DNA of 37,728 bases from Pseudomonadota bacterium (GTDB lineage Bacteria; Pseudomonadota; Alphaproteobacteria; Sneathiellales; Sneathiellaceae), in assembly GCA_024743055.1 (NCBI GenBank), contig JANSXH010000004.1:1-37728 (forward strand). The letters run 5' to 3'. The position numbers were made by a program, and so were the translations under genes. Under the pieces are notes generated by a model. The model made no database searches and had not been told where the DNA came from. It saw only the letters and a program-made list of their open reading frames with translations. Of this stretch, positions 26,461 through 34,909 are shown one piece after another (position 1 is the stretch's first letter; every line of letters starts with the position of its first letter).

Positions 26461-26967
26461 CTATAAGGGCATTCGGGCAGCAATCGATTGTCGAACGGCA
26501 GGATGCGGATCCGTCACTTCTCCATGAGCGTAATGCAAAATTTCCAACTCAGCGCAAAGGTTCTTCAATTCTTCAGGTCTCAACAAAAAATTGGGATTGC
26601 TAGGCTTTCCAAATCTTTCGTTGCCGACTGCGAAAGTATCATAAAGAAGAACACCGCCGGCAGATAAAGACTTCAGCATTGTCTCAAAATTGTCCCGCCA
26701 CAAGTAATTGACACCTATGATTCCTGAAAAATGAGCGTGTGAGAAGGGCCAGAGGTCGTTTTCTAAATCTGCTGTCACAACGGTAAAATCAGACGTCGCC
26801 GGCAACGCCTCCAGAGCCTCTGTCCTGATATCAACAGCAGCAACCTTATATCCTTTTTCTAGCAGAAAGAGGCTATGGCGCCCCTTACCGGCGGCCAAAT
26901 CCAAAACCGGTTTATCCTTGGGAATCAGATCCCAATATCTGGCCACCCAGGGAGAAATTTGCTGCAT
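26461..26967 (-). CDS. Small class I SAM-dependent methyltransferase
   Basis: This 168-residue protein (from ATG 26967) is a compact class I methyltransferase related to the TehB/tellurite-resistance group. Motif I is VLDLAAGKGRHSLFLLEKG (about 22-40), motif II is AAVDI, and YLWRDNFETML and LLYDTF follow. A TTG at 26988 would add seven residues and has GGAAGG just after it, so the start is uncertain. There is no substrate-recognition insert, and the target cannot be inferred. It is transcribed toward the amidase gene and away from DUF1178. Confidence 0.8.
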   Translation of the reverse strand: MQQISPWVARYWDLIPKDKPVLDLAAGKGRHSLFLLEKGYKVAAVDIRTEALEALPATSDFTVVTADLENDLWPFSHAHFSGIIGVNYLWRDNFETMLKSLSAGGVLLYDTFAVGNERFGKPSNPNFLLRPEELKNLCAELEILHYAHGEVTDPHPAVRQSIAARMPL

Positions 26968-27000
26968 ACTAAGATCAATACCTTCCAATCACTCTTGTGT

Positions 27001-27030
27001 TTGCAGAGGAATAACCTATTTTCCTATTAG
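27001..27030 (+). promoter_or_regulatory. Possible promoter of the DUF1178 gene
   Basis: TTGCAG (27001-27006) is followed after 18 bases by TATTAG (27025-27030), 33 bases before the start codon. Confidence 0.3.
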
Positions 27031-27063
27031 TTAGCTCGTTTCAGAAGTCAAAAAACACAGAGA

Positions 27064-27495
27064 ATGATTAAGTATAATCTCAAATGCGATAAATCCCATG
27101 TTTTCGAGGCATGGTTCAAAAACAGCACCGCCTATGATGACCAGGCTGCGCGCGGGATTGTGTTCTGCGCCATCTGCGGGTCAAACCATGTGCAGAAAGC
27201 CCCAATGGCCCCGTCGGTGCCCAAAAAAGGATCTGCCGAGCAGAGCGATGCCACAACCGTTGACATGAACCAGGCCGCGGCTGCCATGTCGGCCATTCGC
27301 GAGCTGCGCCAAGCAGTAGAAGATAATTGCGATTATGTCGGACCGAAATTCGCTGAGGAAGCCCGCAAAATTCACTATGGCGAGGTTGAAGAGCGAGGTA
27401 TCTATGGCGAAGCCAGTGCCGAAGAAAAGACTGAGCTGAAAGAAGAAGGGGTTGAAATAGCTGAAATCCCCTGGCTTCCGCAATCAGACGCATAA
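27064..27495 (+). CDS. DUF1178 family protein
   Basis: This 143-residue protein belongs to DUF1178, a small proteobacterial family of unknown function. The N-terminus has the family signature MIKYNLKCDKSHVFEAWF and a CxxC pair (FCAICGS, about 35-38) that, with C8, may form a zinc knuckle. The rest is mostly helical and acidic, including KFAEEARKIHYGE, which is also conserved in the family. No signal peptide is present, so a cytoplasmic role is likely. It stands next to the grxC/Nit amidase group, as often in Alphaproteobacteria. Confidence 0.88.
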   Translation: MIKYNLKCDKSHVFEAWFKNSTAYDDQAARGIVFCAICGSNHVQKAPMAPSVPKKGSAEQSDATTVDMNQAAAAMSAIRELRQAVEDNCDYVGPKFAEEARKIHYGEVEERGIYGEASAEEKTELKEEGVEIAEIPWLPQSDA

Positions 27496-27501
27496 GAATA
27501 A

Positions 27502-27527
27502 AAAAGGCCCGGTAAACCGGGCCTTTT
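27502..27527. terminator. Bidirectional terminator
   Basis: AAAAGGCCCGG (27502-27512) pairs perfectly with CCGGGCCTTTT (27517-27527) around a four-base loop, followed by CTTTTTT. It serves both DUF1178 and the convergent isomerase gene. Confidence 0.9.
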
Positions 27528-27549
27528 CTTTTTTCCTGTAACAGAAAAC

Positions 27550-28509
27550 CTATTCTTTCTTGGTATCGTCTTCCGTATTCTCCGCATTCTCTTCTTCGGC
27601 CTGCGGAATGATCTCAATATTTGCTGCCGTTTTCAAATCTTCGATCAGTTTATTGACCGTCGTGTTTGTCAACTGACCCCGCAATTCTTCTTCCCGCTGC
27701 TCATAAGCTGGCGGCTGGGTATCGCGTTTGTCCTCGACCTTGATCACGTGAAAACCAAACTGCGTCTGAACAGGCTCCTTGGAATAGGTGCCTTTGTCCA
27801 TGGCGAAAGCCGCTGTGGCAAATTCCGGAACCATTCGTTCCTTGGTGAAAAATCCGAGGTCGCCCCCGTTAGGGCCAGATGGACCGGTTGAATATTCTTT
27901 GGCTAGCTCAGCGAAGTCACCCCCGTCATCAAGAAGCTTGATGACATCAGTTGCTTCTTCAGCATTTTTTAGCAGAATATGGCGGGCATGGACTTCCTGT
28001 TCCGGCGTAAAGTCGGCTGTAACTTTATCATATTCGGCCCGAACCATCTCGTCGGTAACAAGCTCTTCAATTTTGTTTTTGAGGTAATATTCCTGCATCA
28101 ATTGGGTCCGAACAGAATCAAGGCGATCCTTGAATTCCGCCTGACTATCCAGGTTCTCCGCTTCTGCTGCCTGACCAATCACTTCCATGCTGATCAATTG
28201 ATCCAGCAATTGCTCCTTAACAAAGGCTATGGGTGCCTGACGGTATTGCGCGGGAAGGGAAGCATACAGGGTCTCAATATCCTGCTCAGTAATTGCCTCA
28301 CCGTTGACAGTGGCGAGAACCTTGCCATCACCTTCCGGGGTCACGGAAGTCGCGCCGCTGACATCTGCGGTAACCGCCTTGACATCGTCCGTGACCATTT
28401 CGGTCACTTTTTCCGCCATATTGCCCTGCCCGCCGGCGCCAACAAAGTAACCGATGCCGAGGCCCAGGACAGCAACAACTGCTAGAGCAAGAAAATGTAC
28501 TGATTTCAT
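27550..28509 (-). CDS. Periplasmic parvulin-type peptidyl-prolyl isomerase
   Basis: This 319-residue foldase resembles the SurA/PpiC group. It has an N-terminal signal sequence or anchor (about 4-26), a SurA-like helical N-terminal domain (about 62-160), one parvulin domain (about 171-262, with HARHILL and FGFHVIKVED) and a short acidic tail. It probably helps fold exported proteins in the periplasm. No lipobox Cys is present, so it is not a PrsA-type lipoprotein. AAGGCG precedes the ATG. It is divergent from secA, a pairing conserved in Alphaproteobacteria that links export with folding. Confidence 0.9.
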   Translation of the reverse strand: MKSVHFLALAVVAVLGLGIGYFVGAGGQGNMAEKVTEMVTDDVKAVTADVSGATSVTPEGDGKVLATVNGEAITEQDIETLYASLPAQYRQAPIAFVKEQLLDQLISMEVIGQAAEAENLDSQAEFKDRLDSVRTQLMQEYYLKNKIEELVTDEMVRAEYDKVTADFTPEQEVHARHILLKNAEEATDVIKLLDDGGDFAELAKEYSTGPSGPNGGDLGFFTKERMVPEFATAAFAMDKGTYSKEPVQTQFGFHVIKVEDKRDTQPPAYEQREEELRGQLTNTTVNKLIEDLKTAANIEIIPQAEEENAENTEDDTKKE

Positions 28510-28584
28510 GATTTCTACGCCTTAAATATAGGGTCGGAGGATCCTTGATCTTTTTTGCGAAGCATCCCCCCGGGAATTGCTGCG

Positions 28585-28612
28585 AATATAGTAATAATTC
28601 ACGGAAGAACAA
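28585..28612 (-). promoter_or_regulatory. Possible promoter of the isomerase gene
   Basis: TTGTTC (28612-28607), 16 bases, TATATT (28590-28585) on the minus strand, about 75 bases before the start codon. Confidence 0.35.
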
Positions 28613-28754
28613 CCTTTCATGACTTTATGGTGAGTTTTTCCCTATTTTTGCCTTTAAATCCCCACCTTTTGGTCATGCAGGCTTTCCATAGATTGACACG
28701 GCAGCGGTTGCCCCTTATCTGTCACCATAACTATATTGGTTCTTTTTTATGAGA

Positions 28755-28782
28755 TTGCGGTTGTAACAGACTGGCATATAAG
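28755..28782 (+). promoter_or_regulatory. Possible promoter of secA
   Basis: TTGCGG (28755-28760), 16 bases, TATAAG (28777-28782); start near 28789 gives a leader of about 50 bases. An upstream alternative has a perfect TTGACA at 28693 but a poor -10 box. Confidence 0.4.
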
Positions 28783-28840
28783 ATGCCCTGCCTGTAGCTA
28801 TTATAAACAGCCCTAACCCTTGTCGGGAGTAAAGTCAGAT

Positions 28841-31525
28841 ATGTTCGGTTCACTCGCCAAAAAGTTTTTCGGATCTCCGAATGACCGGGCGCTAAAAATC
28901 ATTCGCACCAAAGTGGATGAAGTAAACGGGTTTGAGGAAAAATTCAAATCCTTGACCGATGATGAACTGCGGGCCATGACCGAAACCTTCCGCGGCCAGA
29001 TTGAAGGCGGGAAAACTCTGGATGATCTACTACCAGAAGCCTTTGCCTGCGTAAGAGAGGCCGCTTCCCGAGCCCTGGGAGAGCGTCATTACGATGTTCA
29101 GATCCTGGGCGGCATAGTTCTACATCAGGGCCAAATCACCGAGATGAAAACCGGTGAAGGTAAGACCTTGGTTTCCACCCTGCCCGTCTATCTTAATGCC
29201 CTGGAAGGCAAGGGCGCGCATGTGGTTACCGTCAATGACTACCTTGCCAAGCGCGATTCCGAATGGATGGGCCAAGTCTATGAAAAACTCGGCATGACCG
29301 TTGGCTGTGTCATTCACGGCCTTGATGACGACCAGCGCCGGGCGGCCTATGCCGCCGATATCACCTACGGCACTAATAACGAGTTTGGCTTCGACTATCT
29401 TCGGGACAATATGAAGTTTGAACGTGCCGCCATGGTCCAGCGCGCCTTCAATTTTGCCATTGTCGATGAGGTGGATAGCATCCTGATCGATGAAGCGCGG
29501 ACACCCCTGATTATATCCGGCCCAGCGGAAGATTCCTCTGAGCTTTATCGAGCCATCGACAGTCTTATCCCGCTGCTGCAGGAAGACGATTACGAGGTCG
29601 ACGAGAAATCGAAAGCAGTGAGTTTCTCAGAAACCGGGACGGAGAGCATCGAGAAAATCCTCGATGATGCTGACCTCCTCAAAGGTGACAATCTGTATGA
29701 TACGGAAAATGTCTCCGTGGTTCATCACGCCAACCAGGCCCTGAGAGCCCATAAACTGTTTGAGAAAGATACGGACTATATCGTCAAGGATGATAAGGTC
29801 GTCATTATCGATGAATTTACTGGTCGCATGATGGATGGACGGCGCTATTCGGACGGACTACATCAGGCCTTGGAAGCGAAGGAAAAGGTCACGATCCAAC
29901 CGGAAAACCAGACCCTGGCCTCCATCACTTTCCAGAACTATTTCCGTCTCTATGACAAGTTGGCCGGGATGACCGGTACGGCCGCAACAGAAGCCGACGA
30001 GTTTCATGAAATCTACGGCCTGGAAGTAGTGGAAATCCCCACCAATCTCGATGTTGCCCGTAAAGATGAGGACGATGAGGTTTATCGGACCGTCGAAGAG
30101 AAATTCGAAGCAATCGTTGATACAGTGGAAGATTGCCGCAAACGGGGTCAGCCTGTCCTGGTCGGCACTGTGTCCATTGAAAAATCCGAGATGCTGTCGG
30201 AACTGCTTAAAAAGCGGAAAATCGCTCATAAGGTCCTGAACGCCCGCTTTCATGAGCAAGAAGCGGAGATCATAGGTCAGGCCGGACAGCCCGGGGCTGT
30301 CACCATCGCTACAAACATGGCGGGCCGCGGTACCGACATTAAGCTCGGCGGTAACGAAGAAATGCTGGTCGAAGAGAAGACCACCGGTGAGACCGACGAA
30401 ACCCGAATTGCCGAGATTACCAAAACCATCAAATCCGAGATTGCCGAGCAGCGCAAAAAGGTTCTGGAAGCTGGTGGCCTGTTCGTGATTGGTACGGAGC
30501 GTCATGAGTCACGTCGGATCGATAATCAGCTGCGTGGTCGTTCCGGCCGTCAAGGCGATCCGGGAACCTCCCGCTTCTTCCTCTCTTTGCAGGATGACCT
30601 GATGCGGATCTTCGGATCAGAACGTATGGACGGCATGCTTCGCAAGCTCGGCCTTGAAGACGGGGAGGCGATTGTCCATCCCTGGATCAACAAGGCTCTT
30701 GAGAAGGCCCAACAGAAAGTTGAAGCCCGCAACTATGATATCCGCAAGAACCTACTGAAGTTCGACGATGTCATGAATGATCAGCGGAAAGTGATTTACG
30801 AGCAACGCATTGATCTGATGGAAACGGAGGATGTTTCCGAAACCGTCGCCACCATGCGCGAAGAAGCTGTAGACGATATGGTCGATGCCCATATTCCGCC
30901 AAAAGCTTATCCTGAGCAATGGGATAAGGCTGGCCTTAAAGCAGATGTGGGTCGTATCCTCGCCCTTGACCTACCGGTAGAGGAATGGGCGGAAGAAGAA
31001 GGCATTGCGGATGAGGAAATTCGCGAACGCCTGAAAGATCATGCCAACCGGAATATGGCCGAAAAGGCCGCCAATTTCGGCCCTGACATCATGCGGATGG
31101 TGGAGAAAAGCATCCTCCTGCAAATTCTTGATCAATCTTGGAAAGAGCATCTTTTGCAGCTTGATCAATTGCGTCAGGGCGTGTCCTTGCGGGCCTATGC
31201 TCAAAAGGACCCCCTCAACGAATATAAAACGGAAGCCTTCAACATGTTCCAGCTAATGCTGGATCAGCTGCGGGAATCCGTGACAACATATCTGTCCCAT
31301 GTTCAGCTGCAAAACCCGACGGAACAGCTGCGCCGGGAAGAGCCGGATGAAAGCGAAATGCAGGCGACCCATATTGACCCGGTAACCGGGGAGAATGAGT
31401 TTGAAACGGCGGACGCTGGTATTCGCGCCGATGATCCAGCAAGCTGGGGCAAGGTTCCGCGCAATGCTCCCTGCCCTTGCGGATCCGGGAAGAAATATAA
31501 GCAATGCCATGGAAGGCTTGGTTAA
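28841..31525 (+). CDS. secA: Protein translocase ATPase SecA
   Basis: SecA drives preproteins through SecYEG by ATP hydrolysis. The 894-residue protein (E. coli 901) has Walker A MKTGEGKT at 102-109, DEVD in the Walker B region, the preprotein cross-linking domain, the second nucleotide-binding domain with [15 protein letters not shown] and [18 protein letters not shown], and a C-terminal SEC-C zinc motif [14 protein letters not shown] that contacts SecB. ATG 28841 is used because [12 protein letters not shown] matches the family start and GGGAG lies about 11 bases upstream; TTG at 28820 would add seven residues. Confidence 0.98.
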   Translation: MFGSLAKKFFGSPNDRALKIIRTKVDEVNGFEEKFKSLTDDELRAMTETFRGQIEGGKTLDDLLPEAFACVREAASRALGERHYDVQILGGIVLHQGQITEMKTGEGKTLVSTLPVYLNALEGKGAHVVTVNDYLAKRDSEWMGQVYEKLGMTVGCVIHGLDDDQRRAAYAADITYGTNNEFGFDYLRDNMKFERAAMVQRAFNFAIVDEVDSILIDEARTPLIISGPAEDSSELYRAIDSLIPLLQEDDYEVDEKSKAVSFSETGTESIEKILDDADLLKGDNLYDTENVSVVHHANQALRAHKLFEKDTDYIVKDDKVVIIDEFTGRMMDGRRYSDGLHQALEAKEKVTIQPENQTLASITFQNYFRLYDKLAGMTGTAATEADEFHEIYGLEVVEIPTNLDVARKDEDDEVYRTVEEKFEAIVDTVEDCRKRGQPVLVGTVSIEKSEMLSELLKKRKIAHKVLNARFHEQEAEIIGQAGQPGAVTIATNMAGRGTDIKLGGNEEMLVEEKTTGETDETRIAEITKTIKSEIAEQRKKVLEAGGLFVIGTERHESRRIDNQLRGRSGRQGDPGTSRFFLSLQDDLMRIFGSERMDGMLRKLGLEDGEAIVHPWINKALEKAQQKVEARNYDIRKNLLKFDDVMNDQRKVIYEQRIDLMETEDVSETVATMREEAVDDMVDAHIPPKAYPEQWDKAGLKADVGRILALDLPVEEWAEEEGIADEEIRERLKDHANRNMAEKAANFGPDIMRMVEKSILLQILDQSWKEHLLQLDQLRQGVSLRAYAQKDPLNEYKTEAFNMFQLMLDQLRESVTTYLSHVQLQNPTEQLRREEPDESEMQATHIDPVTGENEFETADAGIRADDPASWGKVPRNAPCPCGSGKKYKQCHGRLG

Positions 31526-31791
31526 GAATAACGCCGATTTCCTGAAAATTCATTTTACATCGCACACGCTATATCGGAAGCCGTAGGCATTTCTCCGCAT
31601 AATTAGCGGAATCTTAAATCAATTTGTGTAACACATGCATTGGCGTATCATTACGTTGTGTAGACAAATGAGAGATTTGATGTTGCCGACGATAGGGAAA
31701 TTTAAAGCCGTGTTGAATAGGCTTGTCTGTTGATGTTTGATCCTTGTTCTTTTTGAGACAAAAGCGAGCTTTGGCACTTGGGGTACAATTA

Positions 31792-32895
31792 GTGAATTTA
31801 TCGGATATTGCTGTAGGGAGGGACAATAACTTTAATCTGTTACGGATTATTGCGGCGTATGGTGTTCTTATTACGCATAGTTTTGCTATAGCAATAGGTA
31901 CGGGAGAAGCTGAGCCTAAATTGCATGGCTTTTCATTGGGTGCATTGGCGGTCCACATTTTCTTCGTCACGAGTGGATTTCTTGTTACGGCAAGCCTAAT
32001 AAGAAGAAAGAGCTTCATAGAGTTTGTCTGGGCGAGGTTTTTAAGAATTTTCCCCGCCCTTTTTGTAATGCTGTTGCTGACGGTTTTTGGTTTGGGTTTA
32101 GTCTTTACGACACTTACAACTTCGCAGTATTTGAGTGATTCCCAAACCTATTATTACTTTGCCAAATGCATTTCTCTGTTTCTGGGTGTAGCTCATCAGC
32201 TACCAGGGGTTTTCAATGACAATCCCCTTGAAGGCGCGGTAAATGGTTCATTATGGACATTGCCGCATGAAGTCCGCTTGTACGTCATGTTAGCCTTCGC
32301 TTGGGCCGCGCTTAAGCTCTTCCCATCTCGGCAGAATGGGTTCTTCAAAATATTTATAGTATTTGTTTTTGTGGCAACAGGACTGTATTTGCTCAGCAGT
32401 ATTGTGTTGGATGAAAAACAGCAAAATACCTTCTTGCTGATGTTTATGTTTTTCTCCGGTTCTTTGTTTTACATCATGAAAGAAAGAATACGTATTTCTG
32501 GTAATATTGCCCTTCTGGTATTTGCACTTTTGCTGGTATCGATGTTTGATGAGCGAGCGTTTAAAACTGTTTACTTTTTCTCATTACCATATTTGATTTT
32601 TTATCTGGCGTATGTTCCGTCAGGATTTATACGAAAATATAATGCTTTGGGGGATTATTCCTACGGAGTGTATATTTATGCGTTTCCTGTTCAGCAAACT
32701 GTGGCGGCCCTTGTACCTGATGTTAGCGTCGGCATGATGGTGATATATTCATCGATAGGGACATTTTTTCTATCCATTCTATCCTGGCATTTAATAGAAG
32801 AGCGTTCTTTAACATTAAAGGATTCTTCTGTGAGCTTTACAAGAAAAGTATATTCAAAAATACCTGTGCCGGTACGGACAAAATCTAAGAACTAA
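31792..32895 (+). CDS. Membrane acyltransferase family 3 (OafA/YrhL-like)
   Basis: This inner-membrane acyltransferase, about 367 residues with roughly ten membrane segments, belongs to the family that acetylates or acylates surface sugars such as O-antigen or exopolysaccharide. The N-terminus GRDNNFNLLRIIAAYGVLITHS has the conserved Arg and catalytic His (H29), followed by HIFFVTSGFLV and RFLRIFPAL. The GTG at 31792 has GGGG eight bases upstream and gives a family-like N-terminus; the frame extends back to a TTG at 31744. The gene is AT-rich (hand-counted lines 42% and 32% G+C against 55% in secA), stands alone, and looks acquired. The acceptor is unknown. Confidence 0.85.
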   Translation: MNLSDIAVGRDNNFNLLRIIAAYGVLITHSFAIAIGTGEAEPKLHGFSLGALAVHIFFVTSGFLVTASLIRRKSFIEFVWARFLRIFPALFVMLLLTVFGLGLVFTTLTTSQYLSDSQTYYYFAKCISLFLGVAHQLPGVFNDNPLEGAVNGSLWTLPHEVRLYVMLAFAWAALKLFPSRQNGFFKIFIVFVFVATGLYLLSSIVLDEKQQNTFLLMFMFFSGSLFYIMKERIRISGNIALLVFALLLVSMFDERAFKTVYFFSLPYLIFYLAYVPSGFIRKYNALGDYSYGVYIYAFPVQQTVAALVPDVSVGMMVIYSSIGTFFLSILSWHLIEERSLTLKDSSVSFTRKVYSKIPVPVRTKSKN

Positions 32896-32957
32896 AGTTC
32901 GATAAAACGAGAGCAGTCTAACTCTTCCAAATGGCAAATCCTCCATTTTAACTTTGA

Positions 32958-32977
32958 ATTGATGCTTCGGAATCAAT
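32958..32977. repeat. UUCG-type hairpin after the acyltransferase gene
   Basis: ATTGAT (32958-32963) pairs with ATCAAT (32972-32977); inside, C-TTCG-G makes a classic stable tetraloop with one G-A mismatch. Only TTTC follows, so as a terminator it is weak. The rest of the gap 32896-33119 is AT-rich with nothing else recognised. Confidence 0.4.
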
Positions 32978-33119
32978 TTCAGACATTGAGTCAAAATGCA
33001 TAGAGAAATAACTATATACTGAATAACAAATGGGTAATATTTGTATTTGAGCGGCCAAAATAGAGCATCTAAGTGTGAATTTAAACGATCCTCCTGTGAG
33101 TTCCTGAAGAGGAAAGAGT

Positions 33120-33581
33120 ATGATTGAATTGTTGAAGTCCCTTTTATCCGGTGAGAGCGAAAGCACTCATTCCGACGTCACAGATCAGGAGCATATTGCG
33201 ACTGCAGCGCTGCTTATTGAGGCGGCATTGTCCGATGATGATTTCAAGGAAGTCGAACGACAGGCTATCATCAATGTGCTAAAGCGGCACTATAAACTGG
33301 ATGATGCGGATGCCGTAACCCTTGTCGAGGAAGCCGAAAAAGCACAGGCAGAGGCTGGCCAGCTATTTTATTTCACACGGACTGTGAAAGACAGTTTCCC
33401 GATCGAGACTCGCGTTCAGATGATCGAAATGCTTTGGGAAATCGCCTATGCGGATGGCGAACTCAGCAAGTTCGAAGCCAACCTGGTCCGACGTGTGGCA
33501 GGGCTCATTTATGTCAGTGATCGGGATCGTGGCGATGCCCGAAAGCGGGTCATGGCTCGCCTTGGGTTGGACCCGGACTGA
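33120..33581 (+). CDS. TerB-like protein
   Basis: This 153-residue acidic, all-helical protein matches the tellurite-resistance TerB fold, which binds metal in TerB itself. Seen are ATAALLIEAALSDDDFKEVERQAI (about 30-53) and MLWEIAYADGELSKFEANLVRRVAGL, the paired Asp/Glu-rich helix-loop motifs of the family. The other ter genes (terC, terD, terZ) are absent, so it is a stand-alone member, and tellurite resistance should not be assumed. A good GAGGAAAG ribosome site supports the ATG. Confidence 0.85.
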   Translation: MIELLKSLLSGESESTHSDVTDQEHIATAALLIEAALSDDDFKEVERQAIINVLKRHYKLDDADAVTLVEEAEKAQAEAGQLFYFTRTVKDSFPIETRVQMIEMLWEIAYADGELSKFEANLVRRVAGLIYVSDRDRGDARKRVMARLGLDPD

Positions 33582-33610
33582 TTTTTCTCCACAATCTGCC
33601 TTTTTTAGGG

Positions 33611-33637
33611 TTGTCATACTGTCCCATTAGCGATAAT
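33611..33637 (+). promoter_or_regulatory. Possible promoter of fdxA
   Basis: TTGTCA (33611-33616) with GATAAT (33632-33637) at a short 15-base spacing, or TAATTC at 17 bases. It is about 55 bases before the fdxA start. Confidence 0.3.
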
Positions 33638-33691
33638 TCCTAATCAGGATATCTGTGTATGTGACTTAGAAACGGCTGGAGAAAAAAAGAA

Positions 33692-34030
33692 ATGACCTAC
33701 GTTGTTACCGAGAATTGCATCAAATGCAAATATATGGACTGCGTGGAAGTATGCCCAGTGGATTGCTTTTACGAAGGCGAGAACATGCTGGTAATCCATC
33801 CTGATGAATGCATCGATTGCGGCGTGTGCGAGCCCGAATGCCCGGCAGAAGCCATTCTGCCTGACACCGAAGACGGTGTTGAAAAGATGCTGGCAGTCAA
33901 CACAGAGTATGCCGAAAAATGGCCGAACATCACTGTAAAGGGTGAACAGGCAGCAGATGCCGAGGATTGGGACGGCAAGCCTAACAAGTTCGAAGAACAT
34001 TTCAGTTCCAAACCCGGCGGCGAAGGCTAA
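33692..34030 (+). CDS. fdxA: Seven-iron ferredoxin FdxA
   Basis: This 112-residue ferredoxin closely resembles Azotobacter vinelandii ferredoxin I, which carries one [3Fe-4S] and one [4Fe-4S] cluster. By that alignment C9, C17 and C50 hold the three-iron cluster and C21, C40, C43 and C46 the four-iron cluster, with C12 and C25 as the extra conserved cysteines. The C-terminal AEVWPNIT-like segment (here AEKWPNIT) and DAEDWDG are also conserved. It is a cytoplasmic low-potential electron carrier. GGAG lies 11 bases before the ATG. The fdxA-carD order is common in Alphaproteobacteria. Confidence 0.96.
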   Translation: MTYVVTENCIKCKYMDCVEVCPVDCFYEGENMLVIHPDECIDCGVCEPECPAEAILPDTEDGVEKMLAVNTEYAEKWPNITVKGEQAADAEDWDGKPNKFEEHFSSKPGGEG

Positions 34031-34072
34031 CCTCTTGTAAATGTCAAATTTATGATAATTTAGATATCTGGA

Positions 34073-34102
34073 TTAGCATTTTACGTAAAATTATGGTATA
34101 AT
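34073..34102 (+). promoter_or_regulatory. Extended -10 promoter upstream of carD
   Basis: A perfect TATAAT (34097-34102) is preceded by TGG, giving the extended -10 form TGnTATAAT. TTAGCA lies 18 bases upstream (34073-34078), four of six matches. Expected start is near 34109, about 200 bases before the carD start codon. Confidence 0.6.
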
Positions 34103-34108
34103 CCCTAG

Positions 34109-34259
34109 ATAGGTAAAGGTATCCGGGCTTTTTTTGATGCGCAACGAAAGGCAGCTTTCGTTGCATTTGCGTGTAAGAATTATTGGAAAAAAAGCCTTCG
34201 GTTTTAAAAATTTGGACAATTTTCGATATGCAGCGCCGACAACGCAGCTGTTTTTTTTT
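34109..34259 (+). ncRNA. Candidate small RNA or structured carD leader
   Basis: From the expected start near 34109 the transcript has a perfect hairpin GCAACGAAAG-GCAG-CTTTCGTTGC (34141-34164) and ends in a bulged stem (34231-34236 with 34244-34250) followed by nine T (34251-34259), a good intrinsic terminator. That makes a unit of about 150 bases. A second pairing, GGACAATTTTCG (34214-34225) with CGAAAA-TT-TTGTCC (34273-34286), encloses the terminator and ends just before the carD ribosome site, so an attenuated leader is an equal possibility. A 59-codon frame crosses it but has no ribosome site. No known RNA family was recognised. Confidence 0.45.
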
Positions 34260-34308
34260 GGGATGATCCCGACGAAAATTTTGTCCGAATGCAGTGAGAA
34301 GGATTTGT

Positions 34309-34806
34309 ATGACTAAGGATATGGAATTCGCACCCTTGGATCACGTTGTGTATCCCACGCATGGTGTTGGACAAGTCATCAGCATTGAAGAGCAGGAAAT
34401 TTCCGGGATGGCGCTGACCTTGTATGTGGTTGACTTTTCCCATGAGAAAATGACCCTGCGGGTGCCGATCAAACAGGCCAAGAATGTTGGCATGCGGCCC
34501 CTGTCATCCCCGAAAAAGATGAAAAGCGCGCTCGAAACCTTGAAAGGCCGAGCCCGCATTAAGCGGACCATGTGGAGCCGTCGGGCCCAGGAGTATGAAG
34601 CAAAAATCAATTCCGGGGATCCTATTCAGATTGCGGAAGTCGTTCGCGACTTGCATCGTAATGAAGATCAGCCAGATCAGTCCTACAGTGAACGGCAGAT
34701 TTATGAGGCCGCCCTTGTTCGCCTGTCACGGGAACTGGCCGTGGTCGAGCAGATTGAAGCGGATGCCGCAGCGGAAAAGGTTCAGAAAGTCCTGAAAGCC
34801 GCCTGA
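34309..34806 (+). CDS. carD: CarD family transcriptional regulator
   Basis: CarD/CdnL proteins bind RNA polymerase beta through an N-terminal Tudor-like domain and stabilise open complexes, notably at rRNA promoters. This 165-residue protein has the N-terminal domain at about 5-65 (HVVYPTHGVGQV, LYVVDF, KMTLRVPIKQA), and the helical C-terminal DNA-contacting domain with the conserved Trp in KRTMWSRRAQEY. ATG 34309 has AAGGA six bases upstream; a GTG 15 bases earlier is less likely. A long structured leader precedes it and a strong terminator follows. Confidence 0.95.
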   Translation: MTKDMEFAPLDHVVYPTHGVGQVISIEEQEISGMALTLYVVDFSHEKMTLRVPIKQAKNVGMRPLSSPKKMKSALETLKGRARIKRTMWSRRAQEYEAKINSGDPIQIAEVVRDLHRNEDQPDQSYSERQIYEAALVRLSRELAVVEQIEADAAAEKVQKVLKAA

Positions 34807-34830
34807 TCCTTCTATAGATAGAATATTTAA

Positions 34831-34859
34831 AAGCCCGGTGTAAAATCCGGGCTTTTTTT
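34831..34859 (+). terminator. carD terminator
   Basis: AAGCCCGG (34831-34838) pairs with CCGGGCTT (34847-34854), followed by a T-run to 34859. Its right half, ATCCGGGCTTTTTTTG, is repeated exactly at 34121-34136 without a left arm. Confidence 0.9.
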
Positions 34860-34864
34860 GTGCC

Positions 34865-34909
34865 TTGGGGCTTGTCAACACGAATGGGAAGTTACATTGT
34901 AAGCCCCAA
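34865..34909. repeat. 9-bp inverted repeat reaching the next start codon
   Basis: TTGGGGCTT (34865-34873) and AAGCCCCAA (34901-34909) are perfect inverted copies around 27 bases; the last A is the first base of the ATG of the phosphoesterase-like gene. As RNA it would bury the start; as DNA it could be an operator. TTGTCA (34872-34877) and CATTGT at 17-base spacing lie within it. Confidence 0.5.

Larger units (their letters stand above)
28510..28840. other. Divergent isomerase/secA control region
   Basis: This 331-base gap holds no gene. On the minus strand a promoter for the isomerase gene is visible at 28612-28585. On the plus strand there are two candidate promoters for secA, at 28693-28721 (TTGACA, 17 bases, TATCTG) and 28755-28782. 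No SecM-like arrest peptide was found upstream of secA. Confidence 0.6.

Noticed and set aside
33120..33581. Tellurite-resistance operon
   Set aside because: Only a TerB-like gene is present; no terC, terD or terZ nearby.
34137..34316. 59-codon frame crossing the carD leader and overlapping its ATG
   Set aside because: No ribosome site, low-quality amino-acid pattern, and its sequence is explained by perfect hairpins and a T-run. It remains a minor alternative as a leader peptide.
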